From Parvibaculum sp039680535 (lineage in GTDB: Bacteria > Pseudomonadota > Alphaproteobacteria > Parvibaculales > Parvibaculaceae), in assembly GCF_039680535.1 (NCBI RefSeq), contig NZ_JBDKSS010000001.1, forward strand, positions 62,001-126,000: a DNA stretch of 64,000 nt, read 5' to 3'. The notes under the pieces were generated by a model, which was not told the origin of the DNA, made no database searches, and was given only the letters and a program-made list of their open reading frames with translations. A program made the position numbers and the translations under genes. This document shows, piece by piece, positions 52,837-61,480 of the stretch. Position 1 is the stretch's first letter. Each line of letters starts with the position of its first letter.

Positions 52837-54141
52837 ATGTCGGAGAAGATCAATATTACCACGCCGTTCACGCTGCCATGCGGCGCGGTGCTGAAGAACC
52901 GCCTGTCCAAGGCCGCCATGACCGAGGGGCTCGGCGACGGGCAGAACCGCGCGACCGAGGGCCATGTGAAGCTTTATCGCCGCTGGGCGGAGGGCGGGGC
53001 GGGCATGCTGCTCACCGGCAATGTGCATGTCGACCGGCGCTATCTGGAGCGTCCGGGCAATGTCGCCATCGACGGGCCGCAATCGGCCGAGGCTCTCGCG
53101 GCGCTGCGCGCCTATGCGGCGGCGGGCACGGTCAACAACACGCATCTCTGGATGCAGATCAACCATGCGGGACGTCAGACGCCTGCCTCCGTCAGCAAGG
53201 AACCTGTCGGCCCCTCGGACAAGGCGCTCGACATGCCGGGCGCGCAGTTCGGCAAGCCGCGCGCGCTGACCGGCACGGAGATCGAGGATGTCATCCGCCG
53301 CTTCGCCCATGCCGCGACCATTGCGCGCGAGACGGGCTTCACTGGTGTGCAGATTCACGGCGCCCATGGCTATCTGATTTCGGAATTCCTTTCGCCCGAC
53401 GTGAACAATCGCACGGATGAATGGGGCGGCAGCCTCGAGAACCGTGCGCGCCTCCTGCTTGAAGTCGTCCGTGCGACGCGCAGGGCGGTGGGCGCGGATT
53501 TCCCGGTATCGGTGAAGCTCAACTCCGCCGATTTCCAGCGCGGCGGATTCAGCCATGAGGACTCGCTGAAAGTCGCGTCATGGCTCAATGACGAGCGCAT
53601 CGATCTGCTGGAGATTTCCGGCGGGACTTATGAGCAGCCCGCGCTCACGGGCCGCGAGGACATGACGCTTCATCCCGAGCGCACCGAGAAGCGCCGGCAG
53701 AGCACCGTCGCCCGTGAAGCCTACTTCCTCGAATATGCAGCCGACATTCGCAAGGTCGTCTCGCTGCCGCTGATGGTGACAGGCGGCTTCCGTACGCTTG
53801 AAGGCATGAATGCGGCGCTTGAGTCCGGCGCTACCGACATTATCGGCCTGGGCCGTCCGCTCTGTGTCGATCCTTCCGCTGCGGCGCATCTTCTTTGCGG
53901 GGAGACGCGCGACATTCCCGCTTACGAAAAGACACTGCGTATCGGGCCTGGTCTGCTCGGTCCTTCGAGCTCCATCGCGCTTGTGCGCGGATTGAACGGC
54001 TGGGGACAGCAGGCCTGGTTCTGCCTGCAGATACTGCGCATGGGCGCGGGCCTCGATCCCGATGCGAAACTCGGTGTCTTCAAGGCCTTCCGCGACTACA
54101 CGAAGAACGAAGCGAAGGCTGCGGCAGCGCTGGTTCGCTGA
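52837..54141 (+). CDS. Old Yellow Enzyme family NADH:flavin oxidoreductase
   Basis: This 434-residue protein is an FMN TIM barrel of the 2,4-dienoyl-CoA reductase/OYE class. It shows LKNRLSKAAMTEGLGD, NNTHLWMQINHAGRQT, GVQIHGAHGYLISEFLSPDVNN, DEWGGSLENRARLLLEVV and PLMVTGGFRT. It lacks the Fe-S and FAD/NAD domains of full-length dienoyl-CoA reductases. Such enzymes reduce activated alkenes. The ATG at 52837 has GGGGGAG close upstream. It is divergent from the O-methyltransferase gene; a shared role is possible but not shown. Confidence 0.88.
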   Translation: MSEKINITTPFTLPCGAVLKNRLSKAAMTEGLGDGQNRATEGHVKLYRRWAEGGAGMLLTGNVHVDRRYLERPGNVAIDGPQSAEALAALRAYAAAGTVNNTHLWMQINHAGRQTPASVSKEPVGPSDKALDMPGAQFGKPRALTGTEIEDVIRRFAHAATIARETGFTGVQIHGAHGYLISEFLSPDVNNRTDEWGGSLENRARLLLEVVRATRRAVGADFPVSVKLNSADFQRGGFSHEDSLKVASWLNDERIDLLEISGGTYEQPALTGREDMTLHPERTEKRRQSTVAREAYFLEYAADIRKVVSLPLMVTGGFRTLEGMNAALESGATDIIGLGRPLCVDPSAAAHLLCGETRDIPAYEKTLRIGPGLLGPSSSIALVRGLNGWGQQAWFCLQILRMGAGLDPDAKLGVFKAFRDYTKNEAKAAAALVR

Positions 54142-54168
54142 AGCACAGATGTGTGGAGGGGCGCTGGT

Positions 54169-54882
54169 TCACCAGCGTCCCGACGCGCCGCCACCGCCGG
54201 AGCTTCCGCCTCCACCGCCGAAGCCGCCACCGCCCCCACCGCCGCCTCCGCCAAATCCGCCGCCGCCCCACCAGATGCCGGGCCCACGCCCGCCACGGCG
54301 GCGCGCATTGCCGACGACGAAAATCCAGATCAGGAAGAAGATGATGAAGGGTATGGCGTTCTGCCAGTCGTTCTGATCCTGACGCGGTGCCGGCAGCGTG
54401 CCGCCGCCGAGCACTTTCAGGATCGCGGCGGTGCCGTCCTCGATGCCGCCCGGCAGATCGCCCGCCTTGAAGCGCGGCGTGACGATATCGCGAATGATCT
54501 GCGAGGACAGGGCATCGGTCAGGGTTCCTTCGAGGCCGTAGCCGACCTCGATCCGCAATTCGCGTTCATTCGGCGCGACGAGAAAGAGGACGCCGTTGTT
54601 CTTGTCCTTCTGGCCGAGCTTCCAGATGCGGAAGGTTTCATTGGCATAGGTCTCGATGTCGTTGCCGTCGAGCGACGGCACTGTGGCGACGACGACTTGC
54701 TCCGTCGTCTTCGCCTCATGCGCGGCGAGCGCCGCATCGATCTCGCGCACCTTCTCCATCGGCAGAACATGCGCCGCATCGACGACGCGTCCGGTGAGCG
54801 GCGGCGGATTGATGGCCGCCGTCGCCGCACCGGCGACGCTGAAGGCGAAGAGAAGCGAAAGAAGGGCGACGATGCGCGTCAT
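54169..54882 (-). CDS. TPM-domain membrane protein
   Basis: This 237-residue protein has a signal peptide (cut near ATA), a periplasmic TPM domain (about 30-165, with LTGRVVDAAHVLPMEKVREID and ELRIEVGYGLEGTLTDALSSQIIRDIVTPRF), one membrane segment (about 178-195) and a tail made almost wholly of glycine, serine and tryptophan. TPM proteins are linked with photosystem repair in plants and with LemA in bacteria. Its ATG overlaps the LemA stop by one base, so the two are co-translated. Confidence 0.88.
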   Translation of the reverse strand: MTRIVALLSLLFAFSVAGAATAAINPPPLTGRVVDAAHVLPMEKVREIDAALAAHEAKTTEQVVVATVPSLDGNDIETYANETFRIWKLGQKDKNNGVLFLVAPNERELRIEVGYGLEGTLTDALSSQIIRDIVTPRFKAGDLPGGIEDGTAAILKVLGGGTLPAPRQDQNDWQNAIPFIIFFLIWIFVVGNARRRGGRGPGIWWGGGGFGGGGGGGGGGFGGGGGSSGGGGASGRW

Positions 54883-55475
54883 CAGAACTGGACCTGCGGG
54901 GCCTTCTCCGCGCCGGGCTCGGCGGCAAAGTTCGCCTTCGGCTTGGCGTCGCCATAGAAGATGGCGGCGACGAGACGTCCGGGGAAGGTGCGGAGCGTCG
55001 TATTATAGGTCTGCACGGCGGCGATGTAGTCGCGGCGTGCGACGGAGATGCGATTTTCCGTTCCTTCGAGTTGCGATTGTAGCGTCAGGAAATTTTCATT
55101 CGCCTTCAGCTGCGGGTACTGCTCCGACACGACGAGAAGCCGCGAGAGCGCGCCGCCGAGTTCGCGTTGCGCGGCCTGATAGTTCGCGACGGCCTTTTCG
55201 TCCGTCGGGTCGGGCGCGGTGAGCTGGCCGACGCGGGCGCGCGCATTCGTCACCTCTGTAAGGACCTTCTCCTCATGCGCGGCGTAGCCCTTTACGGTCG
55301 CCACAAGGTTCGGCACGAGGTCTGCGCGCCGCTGATACTGGTTCAGAACCTGGCTCCAGGCCGCATTCGCGGCCTCGTCCTGGCGCGGGATGATGTTGAT
55401 ATTGGAAAATATCCAGCCCCCCACCAGCAGGATGACGGCGAGAATTCCCCAAAGTGCGACGCGGCCGTTCGACAT
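54882..55475 (-). CDS. lemA: LemA family protein
   Basis: This 197-residue protein has an N-terminal membrane anchor (about 7-24) and the LemA helical domain with RRADLVPNLVATVKGYAAHEE, TNARARVG, LLVVSEQYPQLKANENFLTLQSQLEGTENRI and RDYIAAVQTYNTTLRTFP. The role is unknown. It forms a tight pair with the downstream TPM gene, the standard LemA-TPM arrangement, and a long gene-poor stretch lies upstream. Confidence 0.93.
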   Translation of the reverse strand: MSNGRVALWGILAVILLVGGWIFSNINIIPRQDEAANAAWSQVLNQYQRRADLVPNLVATVKGYAAHEEKVLTEVTNARARVGQLTAPDPTDEKAVANYQAAQRELGGALSRLLVVSEQYPQLKANENFLTLQSQLEGTENRISVARRDYIAAVQTYNTTLRTFPGRLVAAIFYGDAKPKANFAAEPGAEKAPQVQF

Positions 55476-55617
55476 CTCATTCCTCGTTGTTCCAGTCTTC
55501 GATGACCGACATTAGCCGTGTTGCACGTCGACAGCGAGACGGCAATTTGCGGCGGTGAGATTGAAATAGGGAGGGGGCGACGAGAAGTGAATGGGAGCGG
55601 CGTTGTTTTCAACGCAC

Positions 55618-55674
55618 GCAACCCCGCTCAGCGGAAGCCCCGGTCATCCTGTCGGGCGTTCCTCGCGGGGTTGC
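55618..55674. repeat. Long inverted repeat able to form a two-step hairpin
   Basis: GCAACCCCGC (55618-55627) and GCGGGGTTGC (55665-55674) are exact inverse complements. Inside, GGAAGCCC pairs with GGGC-G-TTCC with one bulged base, leaving a loop of about 13. There is no U-run, so a structured RNA or repeat remnant is as likely as a terminator. Confidence 0.5.
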
Positions 55675-55706
55675 TTATGGATGTGCTGTTCGCACTCGCC
55701 CCGGCT

Positions 55707-55862
55707 TTATAGCAGGGCCTGTTCCATTGCTCTCGCCTGCGCACTCAATGTGAGTAGCCCGGGCGTCAGGTTTACGATGCGCTCTCTGGCATAAATGGTT
55801 GGCTGACCGACCACCCATGAAGAACGCGTCAGGGTTGCGATGAAATGCAAGATCCAGATGTG
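55707..55862 (-). pseudogene. Possible gene remnant, C-terminal fragment
   Basis: A 51-codon stretch after a TGA codon reads, at its end, TIYARERIVNLTPGLLTLSA and then QARAMEQALL followed by TAA. The composition looks like a real protein end, but no start or upstream part lies in the same frame; a different minus-strand frame is open over 55675-55989. A frameshifted gene is one reading. I do not recognise the family. Confidence 0.25.
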
Positions 55863-56015
55863 TCAGGATCTTGCCTGCGTCGGTGGGGTCATCTTCAAAA
55901 CCTCCTCCCGTTGGAGTCATCTGATGGAGAAATGCTAGGCCCGATGTCACGGAAGCGTCAACAAGAATTGGATCGCGTGCCCGCGACAAAATTGGGGCAG
56001 TCAGGTTGACTTAAA

Positions 56016-56026
56016 TATACCGTATA
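56016..56026. promoter_or_regulatory. Operator-like palindrome upstream of the VOC gene
   Basis: TATAC-C-GTATA is an exact 11-base palindrome, in an A+T-rich patch next to a TTGAC sequence (56006-56010) and 86 bases before the VOC gene start. The form resembles operators of GntR-family regulators. Confidence 0.4.
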
Positions 56027-56111
56027 CAGAGTAAGGCGGATGGCGGCGTTGCCTTGACGCGCGCGTCTTCCGCCGTCACGCTGCGCCAAAACATGACGCA
56101 TAGGGGGATGC

Positions 56112-56876
56112 ATGTGGCTTCGTCAGGTGGCGCTCGTCGCGCATGATCTAAAGCCGGTTGTCGATCAGCTCGGCCACGTGCTCGGACTCAAGGTCGCATT
56201 CAACGATCCTGCGGTTGCGACGTTCGGGCTCGTCAATGCCGTCATGACTGTTGGGAGCGAGTTTCTTGAAGTTGTGCAGCCGGTAAGGGAAGACGCTTCG
56301 GCGTTGCGATATCTCCATCGCCGTGGCGGCGACGCGGGCTACATGCTGATCTTCCAGGTGGCCGATGCGCGCGCCGAGCGGGAGCGCATCTTGAAGCTCG
56401 GTGCCCGCAAGATTGCCGAGCATGAAGGCGAGGCAATTTTCACGCATTTTCATCCGGCTGATTTCGGCGGCGTTCTGACGTCCGTCGACTCGCTGCCTGG
56501 GGTTGCCAACTGGTTCGATCGCGATAGCGACTGGTTCTATGCGGGCCGCAACTGGCGTGCGGCGCGCAATGAACAATCGACGGCAATTCTTGGCGCAACA
56601 GTTCAGGGCAAATCTCCCGCGGCGATGGCGCGCCGCTGGTCCGAGTTGCTTGTCCAGCCGTTGAAGGAAGGGCCGCGCGGACCGCGCCTCACGCTGGCGC
56701 GTGGCTATGTCGATTTTGTCGAGCCGGTGGATGCGGATGGAACGGGCCTTGTCGGCGTGGAGGTCGCGGTCGCCGATCCGGCCGCCTGTCTCGACCGGGC
56801 GCGCGGGGCGGGGCTGCCTGTCGAGGGCAACGCGGTGCGCATCTGCGGCACTTCCTTTGAACTCACGCGCGCATAA
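56112..56876 (+). CDS. VOC-superfamily (glyoxalase-like) protein
   Basis: This 254-residue cytosolic protein matches VOC-type glyoxalase-like domains. An N-terminal module (about 1-120) has LRQVALVAHDLKPVVDQLGHVLGL and SEFLEVVQPVREDASALRYLHRRGGDAGYMLIFQV, with a second, shorter module at the C-terminus. Metal ligands are not clearly conserved, and the substrate is unknown. The start is ATG with GGGGG about five bases upstream. A palindrome upstream suggests its own regulator. It is convergent with glnA. Confidence 0.75.
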   Translation: MWLRQVALVAHDLKPVVDQLGHVLGLKVAFNDPAVATFGLVNAVMTVGSEFLEVVQPVREDASALRYLHRRGGDAGYMLIFQVADARAERERILKLGARKIAEHEGEAIFTHFHPADFGGVLTSVDSLPGVANWFDRDSDWFYAGRNWRAARNEQSTAILGATVQGKSPAAMARRWSELLVQPLKEGPRGPRLTLARGYVDFVEPVDADGTGLVGVEVAVADPAACLDRARGAGLPVEGNAVRICGTSFELTRA

Positions 56877-56907
56877 AGAAAAGGGCCGGAGCTTGCGCCC
56901 CGGCCCT
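56876..56907 (-). terminator. glnA terminator
   Basis: AGGGCCGG (56882-56889) and CCGGCCCT (56900-56907) form an eight-base stem. On the minus strand the stem is followed by TTTTCTTT, so it terminates glnA. Confidence 0.8.
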
Positions 56908-56932
56908 CTGCCCAAGTCCACCGTGAAGAGAC

Positions 56933-58342
56933 TTAGACGCTGTAGTACATGTCGAACTCGACCGGGTGCGGCGTCATTTCGTAACGCAGGCACTCTTCCC
57001 ACTTCAGGTCCGTATAGGCCTCGATCTGCTCCTTCGTGAACACGCCACCCTTGAGCAGGAAGTCGTGGTCGGCTTCGAGCGAGAGCAGGGCTTCGCGGAG
57101 CGAGCCGCAAACCGTCGGGATCTGCTTTAGCTCTTCCGGCGGCAGGTGGTAGAGGTCCTTGTCCATCGGCTGGCCCGGATCGATCTTGTTCTCGATGCCG
57201 TCGAGACCGGCCATGAGCATGGCCGCGAAGGCGAGGTAGGGGTTCGCCGTCGGATCGGGGAAGCGGATTTCGATGCGCTTCGACTTCGGCGAGGTGCCGT
57301 GCGGAATACGGCAGGAGGCCGAGCGGTTGCGCGCCGAGTAGGCGAGCAGAACGGGGGCTTCATAGCCCGGGACGAGGCGCTTGTAGCTGTTCGTCGACGG
57401 GTTCGTGAAGGCGTTGAGCGCCTTGGCATGCTTCAGGATGCCGCCGATGTACCAGAGGCATTCCTGGCTGAGGTCGGCATACTTGTTGCCGGCGAAGAGC
57501 GGCTTGCCGTCCTTCCAGATCGACTGGTGGCAGTGCATGCCAGAGCCGTTGTCGCCGAAGACCGGCTTCGGCATGAAGGTCGCGGTCTTGCCGTAGGCCT
57601 GAGCGACGTTGTGGATCACATACTTGTAGATCTGCATGTGGTCGGCGGCGGTGGTCAGCGTCTGGAACTTGGTGCCGAGTTCGTGCTGCGCCGAGGCGAC
57701 TTCGTGATGGTGCTTTTCGATGACGACGCCCATCTCTTCCATGACGGTGAGCATCTCACCGCGGAGATCCTGCGCGCTGTCGATCGGGTTCACCGGGAAG
57801 TAGCCGCCCTTCGTGCGGACGCGGTGGCCGAGGTTGCCCGACTCGTAATGCGTGTCGGAGTTGGTCGGCAGTTCGACCGAGTCGAGCTCGAAGCCCGTCT
57901 TGTACGGCGTGGCCGAGAACTTCACGTCGTCGAAGATGAAGAATTCAGCTTCCGGGCCGAAAACGACCGTGTCGCCGAAACCGCCGGAGCGCACATAGGC
58001 TTCGGCGCGCTTCGCCGTCGAACGCGGGTCGCGGCCGTAGAGTTCGCCGGTCGAAGGCTCGACGATGTCGCACATGATGGCGAGCGTGTTCTGGGCGTAG
58101 AACGGGTCCATCACGGCCGTGCTGATATCCGGCAGCAGAACCATGTCCGACTCGTTGATCGCCTTCCAGCCCGCAATCGACGAGCCGTCGAACATCGTGC
58201 CCTGGGCGAAGAAGTCTTCGTCGCAGAAGCCGATGTCGAACGTCACATGCTGCATCTTGCCACGAGGATCCGTGAAGCGCAGGTCAATGTATTTGACGTC
58301 CTTATCCTTGATGAGCTGCTGAATGGAGCTGTAATCAGCCAT
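56933..58342 (-). CDS. glnA: Type I glutamine synthetase
   Basis: This 469-residue dodecameric enzyme makes glutamine from glutamate, ammonia and ATP. It shows FDGSSIAGWKAINESDM, VVFGPEAEFFIFD, HHHEVASAQHELGTKF, KPVFGDNGSGMHCHQS and NRSASCRIP. The adenylylation tyrosine lies in MDKDLYHLPPEE, so activity is likely controlled by GlnE. The ATG at 58342 gives the family start MADYSSIQQLIK. It follows glnB by 70 bases on the same strand and both are served by the sigma-54 promoter upstream of glnB. Confidence 0.98.
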   Translation of the reverse strand: MADYSSIQQLIKDKDVKYIDLRFTDPRGKMQHVTFDIGFCDEDFFAQGTMFDGSSIAGWKAINESDMVLLPDISTAVMDPFYAQNTLAIMCDIVEPSTGELYGRDPRSTAKRAEAYVRSGGFGDTVVFGPEAEFFIFDDVKFSATPYKTGFELDSVELPTNSDTHYESGNLGHRVRTKGGYFPVNPIDSAQDLRGEMLTVMEEMGVVIEKHHHEVASAQHELGTKFQTLTTAADHMQIYKYVIHNVAQAYGKTATFMPKPVFGDNGSGMHCHQSIWKDGKPLFAGNKYADLSQECLWYIGGILKHAKALNAFTNPSTNSYKRLVPGYEAPVLLAYSARNRSASCRIPHGTSPKSKRIEIRFPDPTANPYLAFAAMLMAGLDGIENKIDPGQPMDKDLYHLPPEELKQIPTVCGSLREALLSLEADHDFLLKGGVFTKEQIEAYTDLKWEECLRYEMTPHPVEFDMYYSV

Positions 58343-58412
58343 TTCGTCTGTCCCGTAGGTTGGTGATTTGTCGTGGGAGGGAATTGGTTTCGAAGTAGTG
58401 CGTCTCTGCGCC

Positions 58413-58751
58413 TTAGATAGCTTCAGTGCCGGTCTCGCCCGTGCGGATGCGGATTGCTTCCTCAACAGTCGAGATGAAGATCTTGCCGTCGCCGATGCGG
58501 CCTGTCCGCGCGGCCTGCTGGATCGCCTCGACGGCTTTTGCCACCAGCGCGTCATCGAGCACAACCTCGATTTTCACCTTGGGGAGAAAATCGACGACGT
58601 ATTCGGCGCCGCGGTAAAGTTCGGTGTGGCCTTTCTGGCGACCGAAACCCTTGGCCTCGGTGACAGTGATGCCCTGAAGGCCGACTTCCTGGAGGGCCTC
58701 CTTCACTTCGTCGAGCTTGAACGGTTTGATGATCGCCTCGATCTTCTTCAT
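58413..58751 (-). CDS. glnB: Nitrogen regulatory protein PII
   Basis: This 112-residue trimeric signal protein senses 2-oxoglutarate, ATP and ADP and controls glutamine synthetase through GlnE and NtrB. It shows MKKIEAIIKPFKLDEVKEAL, the T-loop GHTELYRGAEYVVDFLPK with the uridylylation Tyr51, and GDGKIFISTVEEAIRIRTGE. Full length. It heads the glnBA operon, the usual alphaproteobacterial order. Confidence 0.98.
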   Translation of the reverse strand: MKKIEAIIKPFKLDEVKEALQEVGLQGITVTEAKGFGRQKGHTELYRGAEYVVDFLPKVKIEVVLDDALVAKAVEAIQQAARTGRIGDGKIFISTVEEAIRIRTGETGTEAI

Positions 58752-58805
58752 ACCTGAATCCCTTTAAACTTTGGTCGCAGCGTCCGCCGGCTTCTGCATG
58801 GCTAA

Positions 58806-58823
58806 TAGCATGGGTCGTGCCAC
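58806..58823 (-). promoter_or_regulatory. Sigma-54 promoter of glnBA
   Basis: On the minus strand TGGCAC (58822-58817) is followed by GACCC and ATGCT, placing the -24 GG and -12 GC exactly ten bases apart. The leader to glnB is about 45 bases. It fits RpoN-dependent expression under nitrogen limitation. Confidence 0.8.
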
Positions 58824-58926
58824 TCCGCCGAGAAGCGAATATCACGTTAAATCAACGTGTTGCCTATTCGCGGATAACATATGCCCAAAATGCGAGCAGC
58901 ACGAATGGCGCGATAATGTGCAATGT

Positions 58927-58941
58927 GCACACAAAAGGTGC
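58927..58941 (-). promoter_or_regulatory. NtrC-type enhancer site for glnBA
   Basis: GCAC-N7-GTGC, with an A-rich centre (ACAAAAG), matches the NtrC binding consensus. It lies about 105 bases upstream of the -24 box, a normal enhancer distance. A second, weaker palindrome, CACGTT-N5-AACGTG (58843-58859), lies between the two. Confidence 0.7.
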
Positions 58942-59089
58942 TGCCGTCGATCGGCTTTGAGAATATTTGCGCCCTCAAGCCACCTTTGACATGCTCCGCC
59001 ACGGTCGCGCTGCGGCAACATGCCTCCGGCGCGACGGGGCGATCGGACAGGCTCAGCCCCCGGATTTGCCGGTGGGCCGAGGAAGCGGA

Positions 59090-60274
59090 GTGAGTGGCGG
59101 AATGCGGCCGGCTAATAGCGTTTTCGGTAATCTCGGGACCACGATCTTCACGGTCATGTCGGCCCTCGCGAGTGAGCATGGTGCGATCAACCTCGGACAG
59201 GGGTTCCCTGATGACGAGGGGCCGGACGACGTCAGGGCCGCCGCCGCGAAGGCCCTCATCGACGGCCCGAACCAATACCCGCCGATGCCGGGTGTGCCCG
59301 CGCTTCGTCAGGCCGTCGCGGCTGCCAACAAGCGCTTCTACGGGCTCGACGTCGACTGGCAGAAGGAAGTGCTGGTCACCTCGGGCGCGACCGAGGCATT
59401 GGGCGACTGTCTCATGGGGCTCCTTAATCCCGGCGACGAGGCAATCATCCTTGAGCCGGCCTATGACAGTTACAAGCCGATCATCGAGGCGATGGGGGCG
59501 AAGGTCGTCTCCGTCGCGCTGGAGCCGCCTTTCTGGTCGCTTCCGCCCGACAAACTGGCCGCCGCCTTTTCAGACAAGACGAAGCTCATCCTGCTCAACA
59601 GCCCGATGAACCCGACCGGCAAGGTCTTCACCCGCGATGAGTTGCAGGCGATTGCCGATCTGGTGGTGAAGCATGACGCCTATGCGGTTTGCGACGAGGT
59701 GTACGAGCATCTCGTCTTCTCCGGCCACCGGCACATTCCGCTGATGACGCTGCCGGGCATGCGCGAGCGCTGCGTGCGTATCGGTTCGGCGGGTAAGACC
59801 TTCTCGCTCACGGGCTGGAAGATCGGCTACATCACGGGCCCCGAGCAACTGATGACGCCGATCATGAAGGCGCACCAGTTCGTCACCTTTACGACGCCGC
59901 CCGCGCTGCAGACCGGCATCGCTTTCGGGCTCGGCAAGGATGACGGCTATTTCGACGGGCTCGCGGCGTCGCTCGAAGCCAAGCGCGATCTGATGGCCAA
60001 GGGGCTGCGCGAGGCGGGTTTCGATATCCTGCCAACGGACGGCACCTACTTCATCACCGTGGATTTTCGTCCGCTCGGCTTCAACGGCACGGACGAGGAG
60101 TTCTGCCGCGATATCACGGTGAAGGCGAAGGTTGCCGCCATTCCGCTATCGGCATTCTATCCGCCGCATGCACCTCACGCGCCGCGCCACCTCGTGCGCT
60201 TCTGCTTCTGCAAACAGGATTCCATGCTGATCGAGGCGAGCGCCCGGCTGAAGGCATATGCCGCGAAGGACTGA
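59090..60274 (+). CDS. PLP-dependent aminotransferase, class I/II
   Basis: This protein of about 394 residues is a fold-type I aminotransferase. It shows INLGQGFPDDEGP, GPNQYPPMPGVPALRQAVA, VTSGATEALGDCLMGL, NSPMNPTGKVF, VCDEVYEHLVFSG and the Schiff-base lysine in GSAGKTFSLTGWKIGY. The pattern is that of kynurenine aminotransferase/methionine aminotransferase-type (YbdL-like) enzymes, but the substrate is not proven. The GTG at 59090 has GAGGA about six bases upstream; an ATG at 59102 is a close alternative. It is divergent from glnBA, so a nitrogen link is possible. Confidence 0.88.
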   Translation: MSGGMRPANSVFGNLGTTIFTVMSALASEHGAINLGQGFPDDEGPDDVRAAAAKALIDGPNQYPPMPGVPALRQAVAAANKRFYGLDVDWQKEVLVTSGATEALGDCLMGLLNPGDEAIILEPAYDSYKPIIEAMGAKVVSVALEPPFWSLPPDKLAAAFSDKTKLILLNSPMNPTGKVFTRDELQAIADLVVKHDAYAVCDEVYEHLVFSGHRHIPLMTLPGMRERCVRIGSAGKTFSLTGWKIGYITGPEQLMTPIMKAHQFVTFTTPPALQTGIAFGLGKDDGYFDGLAASLEAKRDLMAKGLREAGFDILPTDGTYFITVDFRPLGFNGTDEEFCRDITVKAKVAAIPLSAFYPPHAPHAPRHLVRFCFCKQDSMLIEASARLKAYAAKD

Positions 60275-60365
60275 GCGGGATTTGTCCCGTAACGGATCAT
60301 TGTGACGAGCGGGCGAAGCTATATACTTCCCGCACACTCCGGTTCATGGCACGGTCTTCGAAGAC

Positions 60366-61196
60366 ATGCTCTCGATCGTAACGACCTGCAAAAATCGCCT
60401 GCATCACTTGCAACATACCTTGCCGTGGATGCTCCAGCAGACCTGCGCCGAGGTCATCGTCGTCGATTATGGGTGCGAGCAGGGCACGGCAGCCTGGGTG
60501 GCGCAAAATCATCCTGCGGCGAAGGTGGTGAAGGTCGATGACGATCCCATCTTCTGCCTCGCCCGGGCACGGAACATCGGCGCGGCGCAGGCATCGCATC
60601 CGTACATTTGCTTCGCCGACGCAGACACGATCTTCAAGGGCGATGTCGGCGGGTGGTTCGAGCGCACGGCGCGGGAGAACACGATCTATCGTTGCGGAGA
60701 CAAGATAGACGAGCTTGTCGGCTTCTCGATTTGCAGCAAGGCGAATTTTCAGAGGGTCGGCGGCTACGACGAAGCCATTCGGGGCTGGGGGCACGAAGAC
60801 ACGGACTTCTACGAACGTCTCGGCATGATCGGGGTCGGCCGCAGCGACCTTCCCGCGAACGCGCTCGATGTCATCCGGCACGGAAACGAGGAGCGGCAGT
60901 TCGGCAAGAACGATCCGGGCGGATACCGGTCGCGGACCGAGGCGGTCGTGCTTGGCGAGGCCTACCGCCTCATCAAGATCGACGCCATGAGACTTCTGGG
61001 CGCGGAACTGTCGCTTGAGGTCCGCAAGAAACTCTTTGCGCAGATTCTGGCAACTCACGGCGAGGCGAGAGACAGCGGCAAGAATGTCTTCTACATCAAC
61101 GTCGATCTGCCAATTCAGGCCGGGCGCAATGTCTACTCCAAGGCCTCTCGGCGCTTGAGCTACGTCGTCCCGGTGCCGGCGCCGGTCACGGCCTGA
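60366..61196 (+). CDS. Glycosyltransferase with galactosyltransferase-like C-terminal motif
   Basis: This 276-residue protein has a GT-A nucleotide-sugar fold: VTTCKNRLHHLQHTLPWML, the DxD-type motif FADADTIF, and GGYDEAIRGWGHEDTDFYERL, whose GWGHEDTD resembles the acceptor and catalytic motif of beta-1,4-galactosyltransferases. No membrane segment is seen. The donor and acceptor are unknown. It stands alone, 91 bases after the aminotransferase gene, and no other polysaccharide gene is nearby. Confidence 0.8.
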   Translation: MLSIVTTCKNRLHHLQHTLPWMLQQTCAEVIVVDYGCEQGTAAWVAQNHPAAKVVKVDDDPIFCLARARNIGAAQASHPYICFADADTIFKGDVGGWFERTARENTIYRCGDKIDELVGFSICSKANFQRVGGYDEAIRGWGHEDTDFYERLGMIGVGRSDLPANALDVIRHGNEERQFGKNDPGGYRSRTEAVVLGEAYRLIKIDAMRLLGAELSLEVRKKLFAQILATHGEARDSGKNVFYINVDLPIQAGRNVYSKASRRLSYVVPVPAPVTA

Positions 61197-61480
61197 CGCG
61201 CAAACCCCAACCTGTATGTGATTTCATTTCCCGCAAGGCGCCGCCGCGCGCGAGGAGGCGTGGGCCGTATCGAAGCGATGCGCTTGTAATTTCGAGGCGC
61301 CGCACCATCTATACGAAAGCGCCCGTTCCGCGCGTCGACTTCGATGTCTGACCTGATCGGGAACGTGGGCACTGCAGGCTGAAAACAGCCGCGCTGCCGC
61401 TGCGCTTAATCCCTTCACGGAAATAACAACGAAGGTCTTATGCCTCGTTGAACTGGATGCCGCGCGAAGCGGCGCATTGC
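61197..61480. other. Intergenic region between the glycosyltransferase and DUF4167-like genes
   Basis: These 284 bases hold no gene that I can support and no clear promoter or terminator. Confidence 0.4.

Larger units (their letters stand above)
55476..56111. other. Gene-poor region between lemA and the VOC gene
   Basis: No convincing intact gene lies in these 636 bases. They hold a long hairpin (55618-55674), a possible gene remnant (55707-55862) and an operator-like palindrome (56016-56026), each listed separately. The lemA promoter must also be here. Confidence 0.5.

Noticed and set aside
54175..54290. Apparent tandem repeat of CCGCC/GGCGG units
   Set aside because: It encodes the Gly-rich tail of the TPM protein and is coding low complexity, not a DNA repeat element.
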